Part shown: positions 8,191-17,949 of the stretch, one piece after another
How the letters are laid out: each line of letters opens with the position of its first letter
How positions within the stretch are numbered: the first letter of the stretch is position 1
DNA from: Bacteroidia bacterium
GTDB taxonomy: Bacteria; Bacteroidota; Bacteroidia; Flavobacteriales; Flavobacteriaceae
Length of the DNA: 46,864 nucleotides
Reading direction: 5' to 3'
Assembly (NCBI GenBank): GCA_030427985.1
Contig: JAUIBH010000023.1
Span: forward strand, 1 to 46,864
Program-made: the position numbers and the translations under genes
Notes under the pieces: model-generated
The model's input: only the letters and a program-made list of their open reading frames with translations
Databases searched by the model: none
What the model was told of the DNA's origin: nothing

Positions 8191-8796
8191 ATGAGGGAAA
8201 AGATTATACAGAAAGCAACGGAGCTGTTCTTAAACCTGGGGTTTAAGAGCGTGACCATGGACGATTTGGCCAATGAGATGGGGATTTCCAAAAAGACGAT
8301 TTATTCCCATTTCAAGAATAAGACAGAACTGGTGGAGGAATGTACCTCCAACCTATTCTGTGTTATTTCAGGCGGTATAAATGAGATTATTGCACAACAA
8401 AAAAACCCCATTGAGGAACTCTACGAGATCAAAAAGTTTGTGATGTTGCATTTAAAAGACGAAAAATCATCCCCCCAATACCAATTGCAGAAGTACTACC
8501 CCAAACTCAGTCGCACTTTAAAACAGCAACAGTATGAGGTAATGCTGGGGTGTGTTATGGACAATGTTAATCGAGGTATGGAGATGGGGATTTATCGGGA
8601 TAACCTTAACGTAGAGTTTATAGCCCGAATTTATTTTTGTGGGGCAACCTGTATTAAGGACAATGAACTTTTTCCTGTACAAATTTTCTCCATGCCACAA
8701 CTCATGGACTATTATTTGGAATACCACCTCAGGGGCATTGTAACCCCAAAGGGGCGAAAAATACTAAACTCAATCATCAATTCAAATCAAGAATAA
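8191..8796 (+). CDS. TetR/AcrR-family transcriptional regulator
   Basis: 201 residues from the ATG at 8191; a 13-codon in-frame extension lies inside the promoter and was dropped. N-terminal HTH at about 5-50 (IIQKATELFLNLGFKSVTMDDLANEMGISKKTIYSHFKNKTELVEE) matches the TetR signature; the rest is a helical ligand-binding and dimerisation domain. First gene of a four-gene operon (TetR, TolC, adaptor, RND pump), so it probably represses its own operon and is released by a pump substrate. The TolC gene starts at the base following its stop codon. Confidence 0.92.
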   Translation: MREKIIQKATELFLNLGFKSVTMDDLANEMGISKKTIYSHFKNKTELVEECTSNLFCVISGGINEIIAQQKNPIEELYEIKKFVMLHLKDEKSSPQYQLQKYYPKLSRTLKQQQYEVMLGCVMDNVNRGMEMGIYRDNLNVEFIARIYFCGATCIKDNELFPVQIFSMPQLMDYYLEYHLRGIVTPKGRKILNSIINSNQE

Positions 8797-10128
8797 ATGC
8801 GAACAACCCTAATCAGTCTATTAGTACTATTACCGTGGCTCTCATCAGCACAAGACTCTATTCCCAGTTTTAGTCTTGATGAGGCCATTCAGTATGCCCT
8901 AGAGCATAATTATAGCTCCATAAATGCCTCACGGGATTTAGTGGATGCCCAAAAACAAAAATGGGAGACCATTGCAACCGGGCTTCCCCAAATTTCCGGA
9001 GCAGTGAGTTATCAAAATCAACTAAAGCAACCCGTATCACAGATACCGGCGGAATTTTTTGGTGGCGAACCGGGAACCTACCAAGAAGTGGTCTTTGGAC
9101 AGGCACAATCCATGTCGGCATCAGCCACTTTGACCCAGCAAATTTTTGATGGATCATACATTGTTGGTGTTCAGGCCACAAAAACCTTTTTGGAATACAG
9201 CCAGAACAACAAGGAGAAAACAAACCTAGATGTTAGAAAGGCCGTGGTGGAAGCCTATGGCAATGTGCTCTTGGCAAAAGAAAGTGTATTTATCTCGGAA
9301 AGGAACAAAACTACCTTGGAGAAAAATCTTTTTGAGACCAAACGTATTTATGAAAACGGTCTGGGTGACGAAGAAAGTGTAGATCAACTGCAGATTACTT
9401 TGTCTACGGTGGACAATTATCTTAAAAATGCCCGTAGGATGGAGGAAATAACCCTACAAATGTTGAATTTGGTTTTGGGCCTCCCCATTGAAACGGAAAC
9501 TGTGTTGACCGAAAACTTGGACGACCTTACCCAAGAGAAGATAGATCTGGGATTGTTGGACGAAGAATTGAGTATTGAAAACAATGTGGACTACAAAATG
9601 GCGCTCAACCTTAACCAACAACGGTTTCTTGAATTGAAACTCGCCAAAAGTCGGGCACTCCCAACTCTGAATGCATTCGTCAACTACGGAGGAAACTCCT
9701 TTAGTGACAATTTCAATTTCTTGAGCAGTGGTCAGCAATGGTTTGGTTCCTCCATTTTAGGAGTTGATCTTAATATCCCAATTTTCAGTTCATTGGGAAG
9801 AAGTGCCAGTACCCAACGGGCCAAAATTGCCTTGGAAAAGGCCAAAACCCAATTGACAGAGGCTCAAGAACAGATTCGTCTTCAGTTGGAACGTGCCAAA
9901 AGCGATTATATCCTTGCGATTGAAGATTACGGCACATCCAAAGAAAATTTGGAGCTGGCAGAGCGCATAGAACGAAAAAATGAAATAAAATATTCTGAAG
10001 GCTTGGCCACTAGTTTTGAGTTGCGGCAGGCCCAGACCCAATTGTACACCACGCAACAAGAATATTTACAATCCATGGTGGACGTCATCAACAGAAAAAC
10101 CGAACTGGAAACGATACTAAATCAATAA
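8797..10128 (+). CDS. TolC-family outer-membrane efflux channel
   Basis: 443 residues with a cleavable signal peptide (about 1-18, ending LSSAQ). Two related halves of long amphipathic helices, the outer-membrane efflux protein repeat: first half FSLDEAIQYALEHNYSSINASRDL, second half starting near 250, with LPTLNAFVNYGG and the final LRQAQTQLYTTQQEYLQSMVDVINRKTELETIL helix. It forms the outer-membrane/periplasmic duct of the tripartite pump encoded by the next two genes. No gap separates it from the TetR gene, and 25 bases separate it from the adaptor. Confidence 0.92.
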   Translation: MRTTLISLLVLLPWLSSAQDSIPSFSLDEAIQYALEHNYSSINASRDLVDAQKQKWETIATGLPQISGAVSYQNQLKQPVSQIPAEFFGGEPGTYQEVVFGQAQSMSASATLTQQIFDGSYIVGVQATKTFLEYSQNNKEKTNLDVRKAVVEAYGNVLLAKESVFISERNKTTLEKNLFETKRIYENGLGDEESVDQLQITLSTVDNYLKNARRMEEITLQMLNLVLGLPIETETVLTENLDDLTQEKIDLGLLDEELSIENNVDYKMALNLNQQRFLELKLAKSRALPTLNAFVNYGGNSFSDNFNFLSSGQQWFGSSILGVDLNIPIFSSLGRSASTQRAKIALEKAKTQLTEAQEQIRLQLERAKSDYILAIEDYGTSKENLELAERIERKNEIKYSEGLATSFELRQAQTQLYTTQQEYLQSMVDVINRKTELETILNQ

Positions 10129-10153
10129 CAACAAAGAAAAACAACATATCATC

Positions 10154-11338
10154 ATGAAAAACATCCTATATATATTTTTAACAGCAGCCGTTTTGTCTTC
10201 TTGCGGAGGAGAGGACAAAAACTCGGTTGAAGGCGTTTTGGAAAGCAAAGATTTAGATGCCATAAGAGCCAAGCGCAATTCCCTTACCGAAGAATTGAAA
10301 GCCTTGGAAGGGCAGGTAAAACAATTGGACGAAGCCATCGCAGAATTGGATGACAATTCCAAATTGCCATTGGTCTCCACACTTACCGTGCAACCCGAAG
10401 AGTTCCATCACTTTTTAGAATTACAGGGTGATGTAATGACGGACCAAAATGTACTCATTTATCCAGAAATGGCCGGTACACTGTACCGTGTGTATGTAAA
10501 AGAAGGACAAAAAGTGAGTAAAGGACAGGTACTTGCCTCCATTGATGATGGTGGGCTTTCCAGCCAATTGACACAAATGAGAACTCAAGCCGAATTGAGT
10601 AAAACCACTTTTGAACGTCAAAAGAGACTTTGGGAACAAAATATCGGGTCTGAAATCCAGTTTTTGCAGGCCAAGACCAACTACGAAGCCCAAGAAAGTG
10701 CCGTAAAGCAGTTGGAGAGCCAAGTGGCCAAATCTACGATACGGGCTCCGTTTTCAGGAATCATTGACGATGTGATCAAAGATCAAGGTACGGTTGTGAG
10801 CCCCGGACCCGGTTCCGAGATTTTCAGGATTGTGAACCTATCGGATATGTACATTGATGTGGAAGTGCCCGAAGCGCATCTTCCCAATGTAACTCCAGGA
10901 AAAATGGTAGATGCCTACTTTCCAGTGTTGGGTGAAACAGTCTCGACCAAAGTGCGCCAGACCGGAAACTTTATCAACCCCAGTAACCGCTCTTTTGTGG
11001 CAGAAATCCCTGTGCCCAATACAAATGGACATATAAAACCCAATTTAACGGCGCAGGTGAAAATCAATGATTATACCAATGAAAATGCCATTCTTATTCC
11101 GCAAAGTGTTGTTTCAGAAAATGCGGAAGGGGAGCAATATGTATATATCGCTGCTGAAGAAAATGGAGAAGTAATCGCCAAAAAATCGATTATTACCCCT
11201 GGTAAGACCCAAGGCGATTTTCTGGAGGTTCTTGAAGGTATTTCGGCCGGGAACCAAGTCATTGTTGAGGGTGCCCGTAGTGTAAGGGATGGGCAAACCG
11301 TTAAAGTACTGGACACAACTACAACTGCAAAAAACTAA
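10154..11338 (+). CDS. RND efflux periplasmic adaptor lipoprotein
   Basis: 394 residues. Lipoprotein signal with lipobox LSSC (Cys17) followed by GGED, the acidic tail often seen in exported flavobacterial lipoproteins. Coiled-coil from about 38-70, lipoyl domain (AGTLYRVYVKEGQKVSKGQVLASID) around 105-135, helical hairpin to about 195, second lipoyl half (STIRAPFSGIIDDVIKDQGTVVSPG), beta-barrel and membrane-proximal domain ending ARSVRDGQTVKVL. It joins the RND pump and TolC channel in the periplasm. It ends 9 bases before the pump's ATG. Confidence 0.93.
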   Translation: MKNILYIFLTAAVLSSCGGEDKNSVEGVLESKDLDAIRAKRNSLTEELKALEGQVKQLDEAIAELDDNSKLPLVSTLTVQPEEFHHFLELQGDVMTDQNVLIYPEMAGTLYRVYVKEGQKVSKGQVLASIDDGGLSSQLTQMRTQAELSKTTFERQKRLWEQNIGSEIQFLQAKTNYEAQESAVKQLESQVAKSTIRAPFSGIIDDVIKDQGTVVSPGPGSEIFRIVNLSDMYIDVEVPEAHLPNVTPGKMVDAYFPVLGETVSTKVRQTGNFINPSNRSFVAEIPVPNTNGHIKPNLTAQVKINDYTNENAILIPQSVVSENAEGEQYVYIAAEENGEVIAKKSIITPGKTQGDFLEVLEGISAGNQVIVEGARSVRDGQTVKVLDTTTTAKN

Positions 11339-11347
11339 TTGACCAAA

Positions 11348-14300
11348 ATGGAAAAAGCAAAAAAGAACGCAAATAAAGAATTTCGCTTGTCGTCATGGGC
11401 CATAGACAATCCGTCTGTGATCTATGTGATGATCGGGCTGTTCTTTATCATAGGGTTGTCTTCCTATTTTTCCATGCCTCGGGAAGATTTTCCCGAAGTG
11501 GAAGAAACCAAAATATATGTGAGTACCGCCTATCCGGGCAACACCGCCGAGGATATGGAGCGTTTGATCACCGACCCGTTGGAAGATGTACTCAAGAATA
11601 TCAGCAACGTGGTTGAAATCACCTCAACTTCACAAGAAGATTACTCCATGATCATTGTGGAGTTCGATGAGGAAATCACTGTTGAAAACGCAAAACAAAA
11701 AGTAAAGGACGAGGTCGACACCGAAAAAGCTGGTGAAGATTGGCCCATTTTTAATGGGGCTAAGGTAGAACCCAATGTTTTTGATCTAAACTTGGCAGAG
11801 TCTTTCCCGATTATGAACGTGAACCTTACAGGAGACTACCCTGTTGAACGATTAAAAGAGTTTGCCGAATATTTGGAAGATGAAATTGAAGATTTGCCTC
11901 AGATCAAGGAGGTAGATATTCGCGGTGCTCAGGACAAGGAAGTTGAGGTAGCTGTCGACGTCTATAAAATGATGGCTTCCCGAGTGAATTTTGAAGATGT
12001 AATCTCTGCCATCTCCAACGGAAATATGACCATGTCCGCCGGTAACTTAATCACCAGTGGCCAACGAAGGACCATTCGCATATTGGGCGAAGTTGAAGAA
12101 CCGTCAGAACTGGAAAACTTTGTGGTCAAGTCAGAGAATGGAGCTATTTATCTGCGGGATATTGCAACCGTTACATTCGCTGAGGAAGATAAAACCACTT
12201 ATGCCAGGGAACATGGTTCACCCGTGGTAATGCTCGACATCAAAAAAAGATCAGGTAAAAACACCATTGAGGCCTCTGACCTCATTCGTGAATTGGTGGA
12301 TGAGGCTAGGGAAAATTATTTTCCAAAAGACCTTACGGTCACCATTGCCAACGATTCTTCCAGTAGGACCTTGAACCAAGTGGATGACCTTGTGAACAAC
12401 ATCATCTTTGGGATTATTCTGGTTGTAACTGTGTTGATGTTCTTCCTTGGATTCCGAAATGCCCTTTTTGTAGGTTTTGCCATCCCTATGTCCATGTTTA
12501 TGTCCTTCATGATCCTTACGGCACTGGGCTATACCCTAAACACCATGATTCTCTTTGGATTGATCATGGGGCTGGGTATGTTGGTGGATAATGGGGTTGT
12601 TGTGGTTGAAAACGTATACCGACTCATGGAGCAAGAGGGCATGTCCCGAAAAGAAGCCGCTAAAAAAGGGATTGGGGAAATTGCCATTCCCATTATTATA
12701 TCTACAGCCACCACTGTGGCCGCCTTTGTTCCTTTGGGAATGTGGCCGGGCATCATGGGCGAGTTTATGATTTTCTTCCCTATTACCTTATCAGTGGTAT
12801 TGGGCTCTTCATTGTTCGTGGCCATATTTATGAACTCCATGTTGGTTTCGCAGTTTATGCAGATTGGCGAAAAGCAATTGACGCGAAAACAATTGATTCG
12901 GCTTAGTATAATTTTAGGCGGTTTTGGTCTATTCATCTTCCTAGTGGGAGGACCCGTTCGTGGATTGGGCACCTTAATGGTAGTTATCGGAATCATGTTC
13001 TGGGTATACAAATATTTCTTGAAACCTTGGGCAAGACGTTTCCAATCCAATAGCTTGGTCCGGTTGGAGAACTTTTACGAGGGTCAATTAAAAAGGGCGC
13101 TTAGGGGCAAGAATGTTTATTGGTATTTCGGATTTACCTCCCTTCTTCTAATCTTGTCATTTGTGTTTTTTGGAATGTCTTTGGCATCGCAGCGAACCAA
13201 AGTGGAGTTCTTTCCAGATAATACCCCCAATGAGATATATGTCTACATAGAATATCCGCAGGGAACAGACATAGACAAGACCAATGCAATCACCAAAGAC
13301 ATCGAGGAAAGAGTGTATGGGGTCACTGGAAGGAGCAAGTACAATAAAGGGGATTTCAATTATTTGGTACAATCCAGTGTATCCCAAGTGGGTAAAGGTG
13401 CAGAAAACCCTTTTACCGAAGGAGGTTCTGCCGCAGAAATGCCCCATCGTGGAAAGATTACACTTTCCATGCGGGAATTCAAATATAGAGATGGTCTGGA
13501 CACCGAGGAGCTACGCCAGCAGATTCAGGATACACAGTCTGGAGTATACCCCGGTGTGACCATTTCGGTTGAAAAAGATGCCGTTGGCCCACCAGCGGGA
13601 TACCCCATCAACATAGAAATTGAGGGGCAGAACTATGATACCCTGATCAATACTGCCGAGCGGATGCGCAATTTCATCAACAGTAAAAACATTGCTGGTA
13701 TTGAAGAGCTTAAAATTGATGTGAACAAGGGCAAGCCCGGTATGCAGGTTGAAGTTGATAGGGCCAAAGCTGGTGAGTTAGGCGTTTCCGTTGCACAAGT
13801 TGGCCAACAGTTGCGCAGATCCATTTTTGGGGACAAGGCCGGTATTTATAAAAAAGACGGTGAAGATTACGACATTAATGTCCGTTTTAATGAAGACCTC
13901 CGTTACAATACCAGTGCCCTGTTTAACCAGAACATTATTTTTAGGGATCCATCCAATGGACAGATAAAGGAAATACCTGTTTCAGCAGTGGCCAATCAGA
14001 AGAATACCTCTTCGTTTAGCGCCATTAAACACGTAGACAGCAGAAGGGTTGTCACCGTATATTCTGCTCTAAAACCAGGTTTTACAGATGCTGCGGCCAT
14101 TGTTGCTGAGATTCAGAATGAAATGCAGGAGTTCAAAGAGCTTCCCCAAGGTGTTAAGATTGATTACACGGGCCAGATTGAAGAACAGAACAAGCAAATG
14201 TCATTTTTAATGGGTGCGTTCTTCTCCGGATTAGGGTTAATCATGCTTATTTTGATTTTCCAATTTGGTGGCGTTTCCAAACCAGCCATAATTATGATGG

Positions 14301-14842
14301 CCATATTTCTAAGTTTTATTGGGGTGTTTGGCGGATTGATCATCACCGGATGGCCCTTTGTGATTATGATGACCATGATGGGGATTATCTCCTTAGCGGG
14401 AATTGTAGTGAACAATGGTGTGGTACTTCTAGATTACGCCCAAATTCTTATTGACCGTAAAAAAGTGGAACTTGGCATTTCTGATGATGATTTGTTGAAT
14501 CGGGAAGACGTTACCAGTGTCATAATCAAAGCTGGTAAAGCACGTTTGCGTCCTGTAATCTTAACAGCCATTACCACAGTTTTGGGCTTGATTCCGTTGG
14601 CCATAGGGCTGAACATTAATTTTGTAAAATTGTTCTCCGATTTTGACCCACAAGTTTATATGGGCGGTGACAATGTTATCTTTTGGGGACCATTGGCCTG
14701 GACGGTTATTTTTGGTTTGATCGTTGCTACGTTCTTAACCTTGATCATTGTACCCGTGCTGTTCAATATCAGCTACAGGCTTAAAATACGGATACAAAGC
14801 TGGAAGGCTAAACACAATACTCCAGAAGTGGTAACCGAATAA
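11348..14842 (+). CDS. RND efflux transporter permease (AcrB/HAE-like)
   Basis: 1164 residues from ATG 11348 (a TTG three codons earlier is the alternative). Standard RND plan: TM1 (SVIYVMIGLFFIIGLSSYF), first periplasmic porter loop, TM2-6, a central cytoplasmic stretch with two extra hydrophobic segments, TM7, second porter loop, TM8-12. TM4 reads MLVDNGVVVVENV: Asp414 matches AcrB Asp407, but the second Asp is Asn415, and TM10 reads GIVVNNGVVLLDYA with no Lys where AcrB has Lys940. The longer length than AcrB comes mainly from the segment before TM7. It should expel lipophilic compounds or drugs using the proton gradient. Closed by the terminator at 14863-14895. Confidence 0.92.
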   Translation: MEKAKKNANKEFRLSSWAIDNPSVIYVMIGLFFIIGLSSYFSMPREDFPEVEETKIYVSTAYPGNTAEDMERLITDPLEDVLKNISNVVEITSTSQEDYSMIIVEFDEEITVENAKQKVKDEVDTEKAGEDWPIFNGAKVEPNVFDLNLAESFPIMNVNLTGDYPVERLKEFAEYLEDEIEDLPQIKEVDIRGAQDKEVEVAVDVYKMMASRVNFEDVISAISNGNMTMSAGNLITSGQRRTIRILGEVEEPSELENFVVKSENGAIYLRDIATVTFAEEDKTTYAREHGSPVVMLDIKKRSGKNTIEASDLIRELVDEARENYFPKDLTVTIANDSSSRTLNQVDDLVNNIIFGIILVVTVLMFFLGFRNALFVGFAIPMSMFMSFMILTALGYTLNTMILFGLIMGLGMLVDNGVVVVENVYRLMEQEGMSRKEAAKKGIGEIAIPIIISTATTVAAFVPLGMWPGIMGEFMIFFPITLSVVLGSSLFVAIFMNSMLVSQFMQIGEKQLTRKQLIRLSIILGGFGLFIFLVGGPVRGLGTLMVVIGIMFWVYKYFLKPWARRFQSNSLVRLENFYEGQLKRALRGKNVYWYFGFTSLLLILSFVFFGMSLASQRTKVEFFPDNTPNEIYVYIEYPQGTDIDKTNAITKDIEERVYGVTGRSKYNKGDFNYLVQSSVSQVGKGAENPFTEGGSAAEMPHRGKITLSMREFKYRDGLDTEELRQQIQDTQSGVYPGVTISVEKDAVGPPAGYPINIEIEGQNYDTLINTAERMRNFINSKNIAGIEELKIDVNKGKPGMQVEVDRAKAGELGVSVAQVGQQLRRSIFGDKAGIYKKDGEDYDINVRFNEDLRYNTSALFNQNIIFRDPSNGQIKEIPVSAVANQKNTSSFSAIKHVDSRRVVTVYSALKPGFTDAAAIVAEIQNEMQEFKELPQGVKIDYTGQIEEQNKQMSFLMGAFFSGLGLIMLILIFQFGGVSKPAIIMMAIFLSFIGVFGGLIITGWPFVIMMTMMGIISLAGIVVNNGVVLLDYAQILIDRKKVELGISDDDLLNREDVTSVIIKAGKARLRPVILTAITTVLGLIPLAIGLNINFVKLFSDFDPQVYMGGDNVIFWGPLAWTVIFGLIVATFLTLIIVPVLFNISYRLKIRIQSWKAKHNTPEVVTE

Positions 14843-14862
14843 AAGGTTTCCATTTAAAAAAC

Positions 14863-14895
14863 AAAAAGCCCCGACCAAAATGGTCGGGGCTTTTT
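14863..14895. terminator. Bidirectional intrinsic terminator
   Basis: Perfect 9-bp stem GCCCCGACC (14868-14876) / GGTCGGGGC (14882-14890), loop of 5, flanked by AAAAA on the left and TTTTT on the right, so it works on both strands. It lies between the convergent RND pump gene and the MORN-type gene. Confidence 0.92.
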
Positions 14896-14914
14896 CTTAG
14901 ACTCTTGTTTGACC

Positions 14915-15265
14915 TTAATGGTCAATAGAAACAACTTCAGATTGGTTCCAGTTTTTTACATTGACAATTCGATTGTCCGTAAAATCTACTTCTCTTAAAA
15001 TATCACCTTCCCAAAAGAACCACTTGCCTACTCTTGTTCCGTTTTCATAGGTGCCAGAGGCAAGTTTTTTACCATTCTGATCATACATCAGCCATTCGCC
15101 GTGTAGTTTTCCTTTTAATAAATAGCCTGTTTGTGCTATTTCACCGTTTTCGTGAAAATATGTAGCTTTTACCATTTTCCCCACTTTTTCCAAAGTCGGC
15201 TCTGTACCTTGCGGATACATACAAACCGAAAACATCACTGCCAAAAAAAATATTGCTTTCTTCAT
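14915..15265 (-). CDS. Secreted MORN-repeat-like protein (YwqK-type)
   Basis: 116 residues with a signal peptide (about 1-18). The mature part has tandem strand-turn units of the toxin-antitoxin YwqK/MORN type: ATYFHENGEIAQTGYLLKGKLHGEWLMYDQNGKKLASGTYENGTRVGKW, where Y-x-x-NG-x and G-x-x-x-G-x-W recur. Such proteins are common in Bacteroidota and mostly have no known role; the antitoxin label in databases is by similarity only. Stands alone on the minus strand. Upstream lies the 377-base AT-rich gap with an 11-bp-periodic repeat. Confidence 0.75.
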   Translation of the reverse strand: MKKAIFFLAVMFSVCMYPQGTEPTLEKVGKMVKATYFHENGEIAQTGYLLKGKLHGEWLMYDQNGKKLASGTYENGTRVGKWFFWEGDILREVDFTDNRIVNVKNWNQSEVVSIDH

Positions 15266-15579
15266 AGTTTATGGGTTTTTAATTCATTCTTTCTCAATCA
15301 ATAACGATACAAATGTATTTAAATTTTACATTAAATACACTTTAACCTAACAATTAATTTACATTAACTTAACATTAAATATGTAAAACACTGTATCACA
15401 ATTATATAATGCTATTCAATACGGAAACTTGTAATACATTTTATCGACAAAATCGACCTATTTTTGATGGATAGTCGCTTCAATGTAAATTTAAAGTTAA
15501 GAAAAAGTTAGCTAAACATCACCCAACAAAATCATAAAGTTTAGGGGCAACGAGGTAAAATAAGGGTGTTACCACAGAA

Positions 15580-15611
15580 AATCCCCAGATCTAACCATAG
15601 ATTTAGGGATT
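15580..15611. repeat. Imperfect inverted repeat upstream of aspS promoter
   Basis: Arms AATCCCCAGATCTA (15580-15593) and TAGATTTAGGGATT (15598-15611) pair at 12 of 14 positions plus one G-T, with a 4-base loop ACCA. It ends 5 bases before the -7 element of aspS, covering the -33 region, so an operator is more likely than an RNA hairpin. Confidence 0.5.
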
Positions 15612-15616
15612 CCTAT

Positions 15617-15624
15617 TAAATTTG
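15617..15624 (+). promoter_or_regulatory. Promoter -7 element of aspS
   Basis: TAAATTTG, exact TAnnTTTG match, 18 bases before the ATG at 15643. The in-frame TTG at 15622 lies within it and is therefore not the start codon. Confidence 0.55.
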
Positions 15625-15642
15625 CCCTCCAGAACAAATAAG

Positions 15643-17391
15643 ATGTACAGAAGCAATACTTGCGGGGCCTTAAGGGCGTCAAATATCGGGTCAGAAGTTG
15701 TGTTGAGTGGTTGGGTCCATAAAGTACGGGACAAAGGTTTTGTAGTATGGGTAGACCTGCGTGATCGCTACGGCATTACCCAATTGGTTTTTGATGCAGA
15801 CCGTACCTCTAAAGAGCTATTGGAAGAGGCCCGTGAACTGGGGAGGGAAACCGTTATTCAAGCTAAAGGACAGGTCATTGAGCGTGCTTCCAAAAATCCA
15901 AACATCCCAACAGGGGAAATCGAGGTATTGGTCAGCGAGCTTACTATCCTCAACAAATCCCTTTTGCCTCCGTTCACCATTGAAGATGAAACGGATGGTG
16001 GCGAGGACATCCGAATGAAATATCGCTATTTGGACATCCGAAGAAACCCGGTAAAGAACAATCTTATTTTTAGGTCTAAGGTGACCATGGAGGTGCGCAA
16101 ATACCTTTCCGATCAAGGTTTTATTGATGTAGAAACACCATATCTCATCAAATCCACCCCAGAGGGAGCTCGTGACTTTGTGGTACCAAGCCGAATGAAC
16201 GAGGGGCAATTTTATGCCCTGCCTCAATCACCTCAAACCTTTAAGCAATTGCTGATGGTGGGTGGAATGGACAAATATTTTCAGATTGTAAAATGTTTTC
16301 GGGACGAAGACCTTCGTGCGGACCGCCAGCCCGAATTTACCCAGATAGACTGTGAAATGGCCTTTGTGGAGCAGGAAGACATCCTCAATACCTTTGAAGG
16401 CCTTACCAAACATCTGTTGAAGGAAATTAAAGGTGTGGAGGTGAAAGAATTTCCAAGAATGACCTTTGATGATGCCATGCGACTTTATGGCAATGATAAA
16501 CCCGACATCCGTTTTGGAATGCAATTTGGGGAACTGAACGAAGTGGCCCAGCACAAGGACTTTAATGTCTTTAACTCAGCCGAATTGGTTGTCGGTATTG
16601 CTGTTCCCGGAGCAGCTACCTACACCCGAAAAGAAATTGATGCACTTGTGGATTGGGTAAAGCGGCCTCAAGTGGGTGCCAAGGGCATGGTCTATGTAAA
16701 ATGTAACGAAGACGGCAGCTACAAATCTTCAGTGGATAAATTCTATGACCAAGACGATTTGGCCAAATGGGCCGATATAACCGGAGCCAAACCCGGTGAC
16801 CTTATTTGTGTGCTTTCCGGAAACACCAATGAAACCAGAGCTCAGCTCAGTGCACTTCGTATGGAACTGGCGACACGACTTGGCCTTAGAAAACCAGATG
16901 AATTTGCCCCGCTTTGGGTAGTGGATTTTCCGTTATTGGAATTGGACGAGGAAACTGGGGATTATCATGCCATGCACCACCCGTTTACATCACCAAAACC
17001 CGGTCAGTTGGAACTCTTGGAAACCGACCCTGGTGCCGTAAAAGCCAATGCCTATGATTTGGTGCTCAACGGAAATGAAATAGGTGGAGGTTCCATCCGT
17101 ATCCATGACAAGCAAGTACAAGCCACCATGTTCAAGCATTTAGGCTTTACCCCTGAGGAGGCCAAGGCCCAGTTCGGATTTTTAATGGATGCTTTTCAAT
17201 ATGGTGCTCCGCCCCATGGAGGAATCGCTTTTGGTTTGGACCGATTGGTAGCTATTTTAGGCGGACAGGAGACCATTCGTGATTTTATTGCCTTCCCAAA
17301 AAACAACAGTGGTAGGGATGTAATGATTGATGCCCCTGCCCCCGTTGATGAGGAACAATTAAAGGAACTTCATCTTAAAATGGACCTATAA
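15643..17391 (+). CDS. aspS: Aspartyl-tRNA synthetase
   Basis: 582 residues from the ATG at 15643 ([16 protein letters not shown], the normal AspRS start). OB-fold anticodon-binding domain at about 10-105 ([22 protein letters not shown]), class II catalytic core with motif 2 [18 protein letters not shown], a GAD insertion domain at about 280-410, and motif 3 [15 protein letters not shown] near the end. Bacterial-type length. It charges tRNA-Asp in the cytoplasm; whether it discriminates tRNA-Asn was not judged. Transcribed alone or with the two lipoprotein genes behind it. Confidence 0.97.
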   Translation: MYRSNTCGALRASNIGSEVVLSGWVHKVRDKGFVVWVDLRDRYGITQLVFDADRTSKELLEEARELGRETVIQAKGQVIERASKNPNIPTGEIEVLVSELTILNKSLLPPFTIEDETDGGEDIRMKYRYLDIRRNPVKNNLIFRSKVTMEVRKYLSDQGFIDVETPYLIKSTPEGARDFVVPSRMNEGQFYALPQSPQTFKQLLMVGGMDKYFQIVKCFRDEDLRADRQPEFTQIDCEMAFVEQEDILNTFEGLTKHLLKEIKGVEVKEFPRMTFDDAMRLYGNDKPDIRFGMQFGELNEVAQHKDFNVFNSAELVVGIAVPGAATYTRKEIDALVDWVKRPQVGAKGMVYVKCNEDGSYKSSVDKFYDQDDLAKWADITGAKPGDLICVLSGNTNETRAQLSALRMELATRLGLRKPDEFAPLWVVDFPLLELDEETGDYHAMHHPFTSPKPGQLELLETDPGAVKANAYDLVLNGNEIGGGSIRIHDKQVQATMFKHLGFTPEEAKAQFGFLMDAFQYGAPPHGGIAFGLDRLVAILGGQETIRDFIAFPKNNSGRDVMIDAPAPVDEEQLKELHLKMDL

Positions 17392-17415
17392 CCATAGCTT
17401 TCCATATCTTAGGGT

Positions 17416-17949
17416 ATGCAAAGATTGAGGTTTTTGGCAATATTTTTCTTGGTAGCGACCTTGATGTTATCCGCATGCAAAACGGAAAAAGGAGGAAATA
17501 ATCACGAGGAAAGCCTGGACAAATACACCCATGACGTTGGGTACATCGACCCATCTACCGCAAGACTGAACAATGGTTTTGAGGTCTGTGACGAAGATAG
17601 GATCTATCAATATTACAACCCACAGGAAGCATCGTACAGCAAAGGGAAAAATGGTATAAGGAAATTCATTCAGGAAAACTATATAAATGAGGGGTATACG
17701 GATTCGGGATATCTTACCATACGTTTTGTCATCAATTGCAAAGGGAAGACCGGCCGTTTTGTTATCCATGAGAACGACTTGGATCTTAACCCAACAAAGT
17801 TGGATTCCAAATTAGTAGAACATATTTTCAACATTACATCTCAATTAAAAGATTGGAATCCGAATATCATACATGGAAGTCCCGCAGATTCATACATGTT
17901 CTTAACCTATAGAATAGAAAATGGTGAGATTGTTGAAATATTGCCTTAG
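17416..17949 (+). CDS. Hypothetical lipoprotein
   Basis: 177 residues, family not recognised. Lipoprotein signal with lipobox LSAC (Cys21). The mature part contains YIDPSTARLNNGFEVCDEDRIYQYYNP and YTDSGYLTIRFVINCKGKTGRFVIHENDLDLNP; the second stretch, with strand-turn-strand pattern and a Cys, resembles the TonB C-terminal-like or energy-transducing folds often seen in secreted Bacteroidota proteins, but this is only an impression. It begins 24 bases after aspS and overlaps the next lipoprotein gene by 29 bases, so the two are probably made together. Confidence 0.7.
   Translation: MQRLRFLAIFFLVATLMLSACKTEKGGNNHEESLDKYTHDVGYIDPSTARLNNGFEVCDEDRIYQYYNPQEASYSKGKNGIRKFIQENYINEGYTDSGYLTIRFVINCKGKTGRFVIHENDLDLNPTKLDSKLVEHIFNITSQLKDWNPNIIHGSPADSYMFLTYRIENGEIVEILP

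Larger units (their letters stand above)
15266..15642. other. Long AT-rich intergenic region between divergent genes
   Basis: No gene seen in either strand. Contents: an 11-bp-periodic set of TTTACA/TTAACA-like hexamers at 15325-15374, a short imperfect hairpin around 15454-15477, an imperfect 14-bp inverted repeat at 15580-15611, and the aspS -7 element at 15617-15624. It must carry the promoters of the MORN-type gene and of aspS. Confidence 0.7.

Noticed and set aside
12529..13050. 173-codon minus-strand frame inside the RND pump gene
   Set aside because: Low-complexity Ile/Thr/Met/Pro composition typical of the complement of membrane-helix codons.
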